From Streptacidiphilus jeojiense (GTDB lineage Bacteria > Actinomycetota > Actinomycetes > Streptomycetales > Streptomycetaceae): 64,000 nucleotides of DNA. A program made the translations under genes and the position numbers. Positions 1 through 9,118 of this stretch are shown one piece after another. Each line of letters begins with the position of its first letter. The stretch's first letter is position 1. The notes below the pieces were generated by a model. It did no database searches, was not told the origin of the DNA, and worked only from the letters and a program-made list of their open reading frames with translations. The stretch lies in the NCBI RefSeq assembly GCF_000719095.1, contig NZ_JOEH01000021.1:240059-304058 (forward strand). The letters are read 5' to 3'.

Positions 1-1118
1 AGCGCCGCCGGGTTGTAGTCGGCCAGCTGGTCGAATCGGCCGGCGAGGACCTTGGCGGCCCACTCCGGGTCCTGCAGCAGCGCCCGGCCGACGGCGACCA
101 GGTCGAACTCGTCCCGCTCCAGTCGGTCCAGCAGGTCGTCGATGCCCCGGACCGGGGCGCTCTCGCCCTGGAAGCCGCGGATGAAGTCGCCGTCCAGGCC
201 GATCGAGCCGACCGTGATCACCGGCTTGCCGGTGAGCTTCCTGGTCCAGCCGGCCAGGTTCAGGTCCGAGCCGTCGAACTCGGGCAGCCAGTAGCGGCGG
301 GTGGAGGCGTGGAAGGCGTCCACGCCCGCCGCGGCCAGCGGGGCGAGCACCGCGTCGAGCTCGGCCGGGGTGGCGGCGATCCGGGCGTCGTAGTTGTCGG
401 ACTTCCACTGCGAGTAGCGGAAGATCACCGGGAAGTCCGGGGAGACGGCGGCACGCACCGCGGCCACGATCTCGGCGCCGAACCTGGTGCGGGCCACCGG
501 GTCGCCGCCGTAGCCGTCGGCGCGGCGGTTGGTGCCGTGCCACAGGAACTGGTCGATGAGGTAGCCGTGGGCACCGTGCAGCTCGACGCCGTCGAAGCCG
601 ATCCGCTCGGCGTCGGCCGCGCCCTGGGCGAAGGCGGCGATGACGTCGTCCAGGTCGGCCTGGGTCATCGCCTTCCCGGCGCCCTCGGTGCCGTCCAGCC
701 GGATCCCCGAGGGGCCCACCGCGGGGGCGTCAGCGTACGGGGGCTGGCCGGCGTTCCGGGCCATGCCGATGTGCCACAGCTGCGGGACGATGGTGCCGCC
801 CTCCGCGTGCACCGCCTCGGCGACCTTCGCCCAGCCGGCCAGCTGCTCCTCGCCGTGGAAGCGTGGGACGTTGTCGCTCGACCCGGCGGATTCGTGGTCG
901 ACGTAGGTTCCCTCGGTCACGATCAGCCCGACACCGCCGGCGGCACGCCGGGCGTAGTAGGCCGCGACGGCCTTGCCGGGGATCCCTCCGGGCGAGAACT
1001 GCCGGGTCATCGGGGCCATCGCGATCCGGTTCGGCACGGTCAGACCGCCGATGGTGATCGGTCGCGACAGAAGCTGGGCCGCGCGGGCGGCGGAGGGGCT
1101 GGAGGGACTGACGGACAC
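1..1118 (-). CDS. NADH:flavin oxidoreductase, Old Yellow Enzyme family (3' end outside window)
   Basis: FMN-dependent TIM-barrel oxidoreductase that would reduce activated C=C bonds (enones, nitro-olefins) using NAD(P)H. The reading frame is open to the window edge, so the C-terminus is missing. Visible family motifs: the N-terminal 'PNRIAMAPMTR' FMN-binding strand, 'PQLWHIGM', and the substrate/FMN motif 'HGAHGYLIDQFL', which carries the paired active-site histidines. The start is a GTG at 1118; its upstream Shine-Dalgarno is weak, so a nearby start is possible. It is transcribed away from the GH16 gene. Physiological substrate unknown. Confidence 0.88.
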   Translation of the reverse strand, partial: MSVSPSSPSAARAAQLLSRPITIGGLTVPNRIAMAPMTRQFSPGGIPGKAVAAYYARRAAGGVGLIVTEGTYVDHESAGSSDNVPRFHGEEQLAGWAKVAEAVHAEGGTIVPQLWHIGMARNAGQPPYADAPAVGPSGIRLDGTEGAGKAMTQADLDDVIAAFAQGAADAERIGFDGVELHGAHGYLIDQFLWHGTNRRADGYGGDPVARTRFGAEIVAAVRAAVSPDFPVIFRYSQWKSDNYDARIAATPAELDAVLAPLAAAGVDAFHASTRRYWLPEFDGSDLNLAGWTRKLTGKPVITVGSIGLDGDFIRGFQGESAPVRGIDDLLDRLERDEFDLVAVGRALLQDPEWAAKVLAGRFDQLADYNPAA

Positions 1119-1523
1119 GGGTGGGGCTCCAGGGATCGGGAACGGTGAACGACTACCGAGGACGGACAACCGTGCCGAGGGCCGTGGCATTCCACCCCCG
1201 CCGGGGCGTTGCCGCAGCTCAGATGTCCGATATAAGGCCTATGTGAACCCCGGCACATTCCATTGCCTCCGGGCGGAGCGCCTGCCTAGCCTGCTGGTTC
1301 CGCCGCACGCGGACCTCGCCACCGGGACGCCGAATCCTGTCCGCCCGGTGGCAGGAACTCGAATCGCTCCACGGGCAGGAGCGGGGGACCCAGGTCAGTC
1401 GCCGGACCGAGCGCCGTGACAGGCGCCACCGGCTAGGGGTGAACGTCGCACCACGCGCGACCGGGCGTCCTCCGTGCCCGAACCCGACAGCTCACCTCGC
1501 AGGCGTCGCAGAGGAACCCCTTC
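1119..1523. other. Divergent intergenic region
   Basis: A 405-nt gap between two divergent genes, so it should hold both promoters. I see a short inverted repeat CGCTCC (1365-1370) / GGAGCG (1378-1383) with a 7-nt spacer on the glucanase side, and an AT-rich GATATAAGG stretch near 1229-1237. Neither is strong enough to name as an operator or promoter. No small gene is convincing here. Confidence 0.4.
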
Positions 1524-2708
1524 ATGCGCATACCTGCCACTGCCTCCGCACGCCTCGGCGCGGCCGTCGGGATGGCCGGTGCCGCCGCGCTGGCCGCCGT
1601 CTCGCTGGCCACCCCGGCCCAGGCCGCGACCAGGGTCACCCAGGACCGGCTCACCCCGACCTCGCTGACCGCCGGCACCGCGTCGACCGCCGGGCTCACG
1701 GTGCACTCCAGCCGCTGCTTCACAGCCGCCACGCTAGGCGTCGGCGTCCGCGACGCGGCCGGGAACAACCTGGACTTCCCCGGGTCGGCGTCCGACGTCC
1801 GGATCTGCCCGGGCGGGGTCTCCATCACCACCGGCAGCCGCACGCTGCCCGCCGGGAGCTACACCGAGTTCGGCTTCTGGCAGGACAGCGCGGGCGCCTG
1901 GCACAACCTGGCCTCGCAGACCCTGACCGTCACCGCCGCGGCGGCCTCCGGCGGCACGGCCTCCTCCGGTACCAGCTCCACCGGCACCACCTCCTCCGGC
2001 ACCACCTCCACCGCGGCGGCCGCCGCCGGAAAGTCGCTGACCTGGTCCGACGAGTTCAGCAGCCCGATCTCCTGGGGATCGCGCTGGGTCGGCGACACCA
2101 GCAGCTCCTACGCCTACGGCGACCACAACCCGGGCGACAACAAGCTCGACTGGCTCGACCAGAACGACGTCAGCGTCGCCGACGGCGTCGCCACCTTCAC
2201 CGCGCAGCCGTCCTCGCACACCCTGGAGAACGGCAAGCAGGCCTGGACCACCGGCCTGCTCACCACCGAGGGCTCGAAGGAGGGTTTCCAGGTCAGGACC
2301 GGCGACTATGTCGAAGCCCGGGTCAAGCTGCCCTCCGCCGCTGGCGCCTGGCCGGCCCTGTGGACCTGGAAGGACGGCAACGGGGAGATCGACTCCTTCG
2401 AGTACCACCCCGACAACGCCGACCTGCTGGAGCTGACCAACCACGTCAACGCCGCGCAGGACTACTACACCAACGCCTCGGCGGTGGCCCCCGGCAGCTG
2501 GGTGACCATCGGCACCTACTACGGCGCGAACTCGGTGGACTGGTACGTCAACGGCACCAAGGTGTACTCGGACGACACCGGCGTCGGCGCCAACTGGTCC
2601 GCCTACCTGATCCTCAATCTGTCGATCAGCGCCGGGCAGTACCACTCGGCGCCGACCTCCACCAGCCCGATCAGCTTCTCCGCCGACTACGTCCGGGTCT
2701 ACCGCTGA
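1524..2708 (+). CDS. Secreted GH16 family beta-glucanase
   Basis: Extracellular glycoside hydrolase of family 16, a family that cleaves beta-1,3 or mixed-linkage beta-glucans. Residues 1-34 form a signal peptide ending PAQA. A small beta-rich N-terminal domain (about 35-135) of unknown role follows, then a Thr/Ser/Gly/Ala linker (about 136-170), then the GH16 domain to the end. The catalytic ExDxxE motif is present as 'GEIDSFEY' with E288, D290 and E293. ATG start, with a purine-rich GAGGA shortly upstream. Length 394 aa. Exact glucan specificity cannot be told from the motif alone. Confidence 0.9.
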   Translation: MRIPATASARLGAAVGMAGAAALAAVSLATPAQAATRVTQDRLTPTSLTAGTASTAGLTVHSSRCFTAATLGVGVRDAAGNNLDFPGSASDVRICPGGVSITTGSRTLPAGSYTEFGFWQDSAGAWHNLASQTLTVTAAAASGGTASSGTSSTGTTSSGTTSTAAAAAGKSLTWSDEFSSPISWGSRWVGDTSSSYAYGDHNPGDNKLDWLDQNDVSVADGVATFTAQPSSHTLENGKQAWTTGLLTTEGSKEGFQVRTGDYVEARVKLPSAAGAWPALWTWKDGNGEIDSFEYHPDNADLLELTNHVNAAQDYYTNASAVAPGSWVTIGTYYGANSVDWYVNGTKVYSDDTGVGANWSAYLILNLSISAGQYHSAPTSTSPISFSADYVRVYR

Positions 2709-2709
2709 C

Positions 2710-4758
2710 CTAGCGCCGACGACCCGTGCGCCGGCGGTGTCCGCCGCCGGCCCCTGCGGCGGACCTGCGGCGGTTGCGCAGCAGCAGGGTGGCGCCGGTC
2801 GCCAGCAGGGCGGCGGTCGCACCGGCCAGGCCGAGGGTGGGCACGGAGCTGCCGGTCTGCGCCAGGTCGCCGGACGCGCCGGCGACCTGGGCGGGGGAGG
2901 CGGACGCGGCGGCTGCTGCCGCAGTGCTGCCCGTCGACGTCGCTCCGGTCGCCGCCGCGGTGGCGCCGGTGCTCGCGCTCGGGTGCGCGTCGGCCGTCGC
3001 CTGCTCGGCCGTCCCGGTGGTCCAGCCGTGCCCGGCCGGGACGGCCTTGTCGGTCAGGGTCAGTGAGCCGCTGCCGGTCTTGTTCAGCGTCCCGCCGACG
3101 ATCCGGCCGCTGAAGACGGTGGACGCGGAGGTGTCCACGGTCAGGGTGTTGTCGCCGAGCAGGATGGTGCTGCCCTGGACGCCGGACAGGCTGTGGACGG
3201 TCTGGTCGCCCGCCTTGCGCAGGTCCAGCACCGCTCCCGGGCGGGTCAGCGCGACGCCGCTGCCGGTGGCCAGGCTGCCGCCGGTGACGGCGAGGGTTCC
3301 CGCGGAGACGGTGGTGCTGCCGGTGTAACTGGTCGCGCCGGTCAGCGTGGTGGTGCCGGAGCCGGCCTGGAGCAGGGAGCCGGAGCCGCTGATCCGGGAC
3401 AGCGAGACCGCCTTGGCGGTGTTGCGGACCACCAGGGTGCCCCGGTCGTCGATGCTGTCCGCGGCCGTCCCGGTGAGCAGGCTGGAGTCGCCGCCCGCGG
3501 CCCCGGTGCCCAGGGTCAGTGTGGCCCCGGCGCCGATGGTGGTGGTGCCGTGGTAGTTCATCGGCGTCGCGAAGGTCACCGCGTTGCCCGGGTGGGCGAT
3601 CAGGCTGATGTCGCTGTACGCGGGGGTGCTGAGCGAGTTGTGGTAGACGCCGCCGGATATCGGGGTGTCCAGGGTGACCGGCCCGTCGTAGTCGAAGGCC
3701 AGCGTGCCGTTGTTGTGGATGTTGATGTAGGAGTTGGCGGGGGTGGCCGGGAGGAAGAACCGGCTGGTGGTCCCGTCGCCCCACTGCACGTGCGCGCCTT
3801 CGATGTTGACGCCGCGGGTGTTGGCGTTGCCCACCGAGGTACTGAGGTTGAGCGACGGGTTGCTCAACGAGGGGTTGTTCGGCACCCCCTGGTCCGCGTA
3901 GCTGTACACCCCGCTGACGACGACCAGGCCGCCGCGCGCGGTGTGGAAGTTGATGTCGTTGCCGTAGTGGTCCTCGTAGAAGTCCTGACGCAGCCTCAGG
4001 GTGTAGTCGTACGGGGTGCCGACGATGGCCGAGCCCTCGTTGACGATGGCCTTGGCGTTGGGCAGCGCCAGCGGGTACCACGGCTTGGCCAGCGCCATTC
4101 CGGTGCCGTTGTAGATGACGCCGCTGAACGGGTGGGTGCCGGCCAGGTCCAGGGTCCCCCAGGTGAAGCGCGGTTGGATGACCAGCCCCGAGCCGCTGAT
4201 GGTGCCGAGGTTGTAGTTCCGGTTCACGGTCTGCAGCACCAGGGTGCCGTCGACCCGGATGTTGTCCTCGTTCAGCGCGTAGCCCGGGGTGCCGTAGGGG
4301 TAGTGGCCGATGATGCCGGTCGAGCCGCCGGAGCTGTACTGCAGGGTGGCGCCGCGGCTGACGATCACGGCCGGCTGGTCGGGGTCGGTGACCGTGGTCA
4401 CCGGATGGGCCGACCTGGTCGTGGTCACCGTCTGGTGGCGGCGCGACGCGGGCAGGGTGAAGTCGCTGTCCTTGGTGAGCACCAGGGTGCCGGAGCCGCC
4501 GGGGGCGTTCACGGTGAGCGTTCCGGTGCCGCTGATGACGCCGTTGTAGGTGGTGGTCCCGGTGGGCAGGTTCACCACCGCGTCGCCGGTGAGGGTGACG
4601 TCCTGCCCGGCCCGGATCGCGGCGGTGATGTCGGTGGTGGCCGCCGAGGCCGTCAACTGCGAGGCCAGGAGCGGCGCGCCCACGGCCGCGAGTGCCACCG
4701 ACCCGGCGACCACGACCCGTCCGCGGCGAATCCGGTGTGCGCCAGTCTGCTTGCCCAT
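2710..4758 (-). CDS. Wall-anchored beta-helix (PATR-like) surface protein
   Basis: A 682-aa exported protein. It has an N-terminal signal peptide (about 1-40), a long body of short Gly/Thr/Ser-rich beta repeats such as 'GVISGSGTLTV'-type units that resemble autotransporter passenger-associated repeats, then a Ala/Thr/Ser-rich stretch and a C-terminal sorting signal: LAQTG at 632-636, a hydrophobic segment and an Arg-rich tail. LAXTG motifs are used by actinobacterial sortases (class E type), so covalent wall attachment is inferred. It converges on the GH16 gene with no spacer, and the ECF sigma gene lies upstream on the same strand. No enzyme motif seen. Confidence 0.75.
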   Translation of the reverse strand: MGKQTGAHRIRRGRVVVAGSVALAAVGAPLLASQLTASAATTDITAAIRAGQDVTLTGDAVVNLPTGTTTYNGVISGTGTLTVNAPGGSGTLVLTKDSDFTLPASRRHQTVTTTRSAHPVTTVTDPDQPAVIVSRGATLQYSSGGSTGIIGHYPYGTPGYALNEDNIRVDGTLVLQTVNRNYNLGTISGSGLVIQPRFTWGTLDLAGTHPFSGVIYNGTGMALAKPWYPLALPNAKAIVNEGSAIVGTPYDYTLRLRQDFYEDHYGNDINFHTARGGLVVVSGVYSYADQGVPNNPSLSNPSLNLSTSVGNANTRGVNIEGAHVQWGDGTTSRFFLPATPANSYINIHNNGTLAFDYDGPVTLDTPISGGVYHNSLSTPAYSDISLIAHPGNAVTFATPMNYHGTTTIGAGATLTLGTGAAGGDSSLLTGTAADSIDDRGTLVVRNTAKAVSLSRISGSGSLLQAGSGTTTLTGATSYTGSTTVSAGTLAVTGGSLATGSGVALTRPGAVLDLRKAGDQTVHSLSGVQGSTILLGDNTLTVDTSASTVFSGRIVGGTLNKTGSGSLTLTDKAVPAGHGWTTGTAEQATADAHPSASTGATAAATGATSTGSTAAAAAASASPAQVAGASGDLAQTGSSVPTLGLAGATAALLATGATLLLRNRRRSAAGAGGGHRRRTGRRR

Positions 4759-4864
4759 GTGCCGTGTCTCCCGATGGTCGGATCGATTGCGATGCTCACC
4801 CTGGGAGATGCGGACGGCGCCGCCGCGATAACAGCTTTCGTCAGGACATGCGTCAGGTCATTCC

Positions 4865-6625
4865 TCAGGACGTCAGCCGGGACTGCTGGGCGACCGAGAA
4901 GGGGTCGGCGGGGGAGGAGCGGGTCAGGTACTGCGGTACCGGGGCGGTGTCGTCGCCGGTGTCCCGGACCAGGCCGTAGCGGACCAGGCCGGCCGCCGGG
5001 TCGGGAGCCTGGTCGATGTCGTCGCTGACGGCCTGCCAGGTGCTGGGGGCGACGATCAGCGAGTAGCGCAGGCCGGCCTGGTCCAGGTGCACGGTGACCG
5101 TGCCGTCCAGGTAGAAGTACTCGTTCTGCCACATCTGCTGGGCCCCCGCAACCAGCGTGTCGTAGCCCTGGGCGCGGTCGCCCATCCAGGTGCCGGCGAC
5201 GGTGCTGCCCGGCTTGGGGTCGTCCATCCGCCGCCCGCCGCCGGAGGCGACATGGAACAGCCTGCCGCCGAGCCCGGTCCAGGTCGGCGGGAAGATCTGA
5301 CCCACGGTCGGGAGCTGCCAGCGCACCAGGAGGTAGCCGCGGCCGGTGATGGTGAGGTTGTCGCCGCGGTGGTCCAGCACGTACATCTCGCCGGTGGCGC
5401 CGGGGTGTTGGGCCCCGAACGTGCCGGACAGGGCCAGCGGCGCGGTCTGCGGCCGCACCGGCAGCGGGCCGGGCTTCACGGTGGCGGGCGGGGCGGACTC
5501 CGCCTGGTCCACGGTCTGGCCGTAGACCGGGGCCGTGGGGGAGGCGGACGGCGTCGGAACGGCGCTGAGTGAGGCGGTGGGCGTGGCGGTGCTGACGGCC
5601 GTCGGGGAGGTGCTGGATGCGGTGGTCGCTGCGAGCTGATGCGCCGGCTTGTGCGGGGGCCGGTCCAGGACGGCGTACCCGGCTGCGGCGCCGCCGCCCA
5701 GCGCCAGCGCGCCCGCGGCGGCGACGGCGACGGGTTTGGCCATCAGGTACTGCACCAGGTGCGCGGCGCGTCCGCCCAGGCCGGCGGCGTGGGTCGCGGT
5801 GGCATGGCCGGTGACGGCATGGGCGGCTCCCCCGTGCAGGAAGGTGAATGTGCCGACGCCCAGCCCCGGTGGTGGCGGCACCAGCGCGATCCCGGCGAGC
5901 AGTCCCTCCGGCGGCAGCAGGTCGCGCCAGTGCAGGGAGCAGTTCCGGCAGTCGGTGGCGTGCCGCACCACCCGCCTGCGCCAGAGCGGGGCCGGTGTCC
6001 CGTCCCAACGGTCGGTCAGCGCGACCAGGTCCGGGCAGGGCGGGGTGCCGCGCAGTGCCCGGACCACGACCCTGGCCGCCTCCAGCCGTTCCTTGACCCG
6101 CTGCACCCGCACCGCCGTGTGCTGCGGTGTGAGGTGCAGCGCCTCGGCCAGCTCGGACCGGGTGAGCCGGCCGGCCGCCTCCAGCCACCACAGCGACAGC
6201 ACGTCGCGCTCGGACGGCTCGATCCAGCGGGTGGCCTCAGCCAACTCCTGGCGCTGGTCCGACAGTTCCAGGCGGATGATGGTGACGTCGACGAAGTCCG
6301 CGTCCGGGTCGGGCAGGCCGAGCATCTCGTCCAGGAAACCGGGCGCCGGCCGGGCCTGCTGCCGGCGCCACCGTTCGCGGACCTTCTGCATGGCGATCGA
6401 GACCAGCCAGGACCGGAAGCGCTCCGCGTCGCGCAGCCGGTCCAGGCCGTTGACCACGCTCAGCATGGTGTCCTGGACCACGTCGTCCACGTCCGCGTGG
6501 CCGCTCAGCGCCCGGCCCACGACGTTGTAGACCAGCGGCAGGCAGTCCGCGACCAGGTCGTCCAGAGCCCGTGGGTCCCCGGCGGTCGCGGCGGCCACGA
6601 GCTCGGTGTCCGGATTGTGCAGCAC
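4865..6625 (-). CDS. ECF sigma factor with fused zinc-finger, membrane and extracellular tail
   Basis: The N-terminal about 190 residues are an ECF-type sigma-70: region 2 around 20-90 ('DVDDVVQDTMLSVVNGL') and region 4 helix-turn-helix around 140-190. The tail is unusual. An HxxxCxxC motif (H222, C226, C229, with C197 before it) resembles the zinc finger of ZAS anti-sigma factors. One transmembrane helix follows (about 297-320), then a Pro/Thr/Ser linker and an outer domain of about 200 residues. So sensor, anti-sigma-like finger and sigma factor appear to be one polypeptide. GTG 6625 is chosen because GAGAGG lies upstream; a TTG at 6697 would add 24 residues. Confidence 0.8.
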   Translation of the reverse strand: MLHNPDTELVAAATAGDPRALDDLVADCLPLVYNVVGRALSGHADVDDVVQDTMLSVVNGLDRLRDAERFRSWLVSIAMQKVRERWRRQQARPAPGFLDEMLGLPDPDADFVDVTIIRLELSDQRQELAEATRWIEPSERDVLSLWWLEAAGRLTRSELAEALHLTPQHTAVRVQRVKERLEAARVVVRALRGTPPCPDLVALTDRWDGTPAPLWRRRVVRHATDCRNCSLHWRDLLPPEGLLAGIALVPPPPGLGVGTFTFLHGGAAHAVTGHATATHAAGLGGRAAHLVQYLMAKPVAVAAAGALALGGGAAAGYAVLDRPPHKPAHQLAATTASSTSPTAVSTATPTASLSAVPTPSASPTAPVYGQTVDQAESAPPATVKPGPLPVRPQTAPLALSGTFGAQHPGATGEMYVLDHRGDNLTITGRGYLLVRWQLPTVGQIFPPTWTGLGGRLFHVASGGGRRMDDPKPGSTVAGTWMGDRAQGYDTLVAGAQQMWQNEYFYLDGTVTVHLDQAGLRYSLIVAPSTWQAVSDDIDQAPDPAAGLVRYGLVRDTGDDTAPVPQYLTRSSPADPFSVAQQSRLTS

Positions 6626-6733
6626 TGCCGTCGGTATCCTCTCGCGACTCTCGGACCCCCCTGTGGGCAGATGCGATGAGGCAGGTGAGGATAACAAGAA
6701 CTGCTGTCCCGATTTCGGCGGCCGGTCGGGCGG

Positions 6734-9118
6734 TCAGCCGGCGGTGATCTCCGGATGCAGGCGCCGGGTGTGGTCGACGGTGCGGACCGGTCCGGTGAGG
6801 GTCAGTCGGACGGCGTGGCGGGTCTCGGTGCTGGAGGCCGCCAGCCGCAGCTCCAGGTCGCCGGGCTCGACGATCCGCCGGCCCTCGCGTCCGGTGAAGG
6901 ACGCCAGGTCGGCCGGCAGGGTGATCCGCAGCCGGGACCGCTCGCCGGGGTCCAGGGTGATCCGCCGGTAGCCGACCAGCCGTTGCACCGGCTGGACCAC
7001 CGAGGCCACCGGGTCGTGCAGGTACAGCTGGACCACCTCGGTGCCGCTGCGCCGGCCGGTGTTGCGCACGGTCAGGGCGATCCGGAACTCCCCGGCGGTG
7101 TCGGCGGTGTCCTGGAGCAGTTGCAGGTCGGACCAGTCGAAGTCGGTGTAGGACAGTCCGTGGCCGAAGCCGTAGGCCGGGGTCGGGTCGGTGCTGGAGA
7201 CATCGCTGGCCTGGGCGAGCCTGGCCGCCAGGTATGTGGACGGCTGGACGCCGGGACGGCCCGGGACGCTGACCGGCAGCCGGCCGGAGGGGTTGATCCG
7301 GCCGCCGATCACCCCGGCCACCGCCCGGGCGCCGGCCTCGCCGGGGAAGAAGGACTGGACGATGCCGGCTGCCTCGCCCACCGCGCGGCCCAGCGCATAG
7401 GGGCGTCCGGCCAGCAGGACGACCACTACCGGGGTGCCGGCGTCCAGCAATGCGTCGAGCAACTGCTGTTGCAGTCCCGGGAGTTCGAGTGACTCGGCAT
7501 CGCAGCCCTCGCCGCTGGTGCCGCGTCCGAACAGCCCGGCCCGGTCGCCCAGGGCGAGTAGCACCACGTCCGCGCCCCGGGCCAGCTCCACCGCCTCGGC
7601 GATGCCCGAGGCGTCGCCGCCGTCGACGGTGGTACCGGGTGCGGTGACCACCTCGCTGTCCGGGAACTCGGCGCTGACCTGGTCGAGCAGCGTGGGCAGG
7701 TCGATGCCGAGCGGTACCTGCGGGTGCTTGCCGCCGACGTGCACCGGGAAGGCGTAGCAGCCGAGCAGGGCGCGCGGAGTGTCGGCGTTGGGGCCGATCA
7801 CCGCGATCCGGCCCGGACGGTCCAGCGGCAGGGTGCCGTCGTTGCGCAGCAGCACCACGGCCTGTTCGGCGACCTCCTCGGCCAGCGCCCGGTTGGCCGC
7901 GGGGTCCAGGTCGATGCGGCCGCGCAGGGCGCCCGGCGGCAGTGTGTCGTAGGTCGCCGGGTCGGTGCCGGTGCCGGCCAGGGCGGGCGGGACCGGGTTC
8001 CAGTCGGGGTCCAGCAGCCCCAGTTCGGCCTTCTGCACCAGGACCCGCCGCAGCGCGCGGTCCACCAGTCGCTCGGGTACCGCGCCCGAGCCGACGGCGG
8101 CCAGCAGCGGTTCGCCGAAGGCCTTGACGGTGGGCAGTTCCACGTCGACCCCGCCGGCCAGCGCGAGGCCCGCCGCGTCGCCCAGGTCCGCGGCCACCCC
8201 GTGCAGGGTCCGCAGGAAGGCGATGCCGAAGTAGTCGGCGACCACGGTCCCGGTGAAGCCCCAGACGTCCCGGAGCAGGGTGGTCAGCAGCTCCTGGTCG
8301 GCGGCGGAGGGGATCCCGTCGGTGTCGGTGTAGGCGGACATCACCGAGCGCGGACGGCCCTCGCGCAGGGCCATCTCGAACGGGGGCAGGATGACGTCGG
8401 CGCGCTCGCGCGGGCCCATCGGGACCGGGGCGAGGTTGCGGCCGGCGACGGAGGCGGAGTAGCCGGCGAAGTGCTTGAGGGTGGCGACGATCCCGGCGGA
8501 CTCCAGCCCCAGCACATAGCCGGTGGCGATGGTGCCGACCAGGTAGGGGTCCTCGCCGATGGTCTCCTCCACCCGCCCCCAGCGGGCGTCGCGGACCACG
8601 TCGAGGACCGGGGCCAGGCCCTGGTGCACGCCCACGGCGCGCATGTCCCGGCCGATGGCGGCGGCCATCGCCCGGACCAGCTCCGGGTTGAAGGTGGCGC
8701 CCCAGGACAGCGGCACCGGGTAGGCGGTGGCCCCCCAGGCCGCGAAGCCGGCCAGGCACTCCTCGTGGGCCAGCGCCGGTATCCCGAACCGGTTGGCGGC
8801 GGCGATGCGGCGCTGACTGCGCATCAGCGAGACGGCGCCGAGGGCGGGGTCGATCGGGGTGGTGCCGAACGGGCGGGTCAACTGGCCTAGGCCGTAAGGG
8901 AGCAGGGCGTCGAGATCGACCGGCTCCTCCATGTCGTGCTGGTAGGGGGCGACCTCGCCGCCGTCGGCGGAGGCGCCGACCCAGACGCCCACCAGTTGGG
9001 CGAGTTTCTCGCGCAGGGTCATCGCGGCGATCAGGGCGTCGGCGCGTTCGCCGGCCGGCAGCGAGGTGTCCTGCCAGTCCGGGACGGCGGTACGGGTGGT
9101 GTTCACGCGCTCTCTCAT
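6734..9118 (-). CDS. bxlA: GH3 family glycosidase (beta-xylosidase/beta-glucosidase)
   Basis: A 794-aa cytoplasmic family 3 glycosidase without signal peptide, expected to split imported oligosaccharides. Motifs: 'KHFAGYS' near 215, the nucleophile Asp295 in 'TVVADYFGI', the second alpha/beta domain, and a C-terminal fibronectin III-like domain. It is the last gene of the sugar ABC operon; its ATG overlaps the stop of the upstream permease (ATGA). The order binding protein, permease, permease, GH3 with a divergent LacI gene matches the bxlEFGA/bxlR xylo-oligosaccharide locus of streptomycetes, so beta-xylosidase is the best guess. Cellobiose or other beta-glucosides remain possible. Confidence 0.85.
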   Translation of the reverse strand: MRERVNTTRTAVPDWQDTSLPAGERADALIAAMTLREKLAQLVGVWVGASADGGEVAPYQHDMEEPVDLDALLPYGLGQLTRPFGTTPIDPALGAVSLMRSQRRIAAANRFGIPALAHEECLAGFAAWGATAYPVPLSWGATFNPELVRAMAAAIGRDMRAVGVHQGLAPVLDVVRDARWGRVEETIGEDPYLVGTIATGYVLGLESAGIVATLKHFAGYSASVAGRNLAPVPMGPRERADVILPPFEMALREGRPRSVMSAYTDTDGIPSAADQELLTTLLRDVWGFTGTVVADYFGIAFLRTLHGVAADLGDAAGLALAGGVDVELPTVKAFGEPLLAAVGSGAVPERLVDRALRRVLVQKAELGLLDPDWNPVPPALAGTGTDPATYDTLPPGALRGRIDLDPAANRALAEEVAEQAVVLLRNDGTLPLDRPGRIAVIGPNADTPRALLGCYAFPVHVGGKHPQVPLGIDLPTLLDQVSAEFPDSEVVTAPGTTVDGGDASGIAEAVELARGADVVLLALGDRAGLFGRGTSGEGCDAESLELPGLQQQLLDALLDAGTPVVVVLLAGRPYALGRAVGEAAGIVQSFFPGEAGARAVAGVIGGRINPSGRLPVSVPGRPGVQPSTYLAARLAQASDVSSTDPTPAYGFGHGLSYTDFDWSDLQLLQDTADTAGEFRIALTVRNTGRRSGTEVVQLYLHDPVASVVQPVQRLVGYRRITLDPGERSRLRITLPADLASFTGREGRRIVEPGDLELRLAASSTETRHAVRLTLTGPVRTVDHTRRLHPEITAG

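Noticed and set aside
309..1148. Long plus-strand open frame opposite the oxidoreductase
   Set aside because: It is rich in Gly, Val, His and Arg without any motif and is the usual antisense shadow in high-GC DNA; the minus strand has clear OYE motifs.
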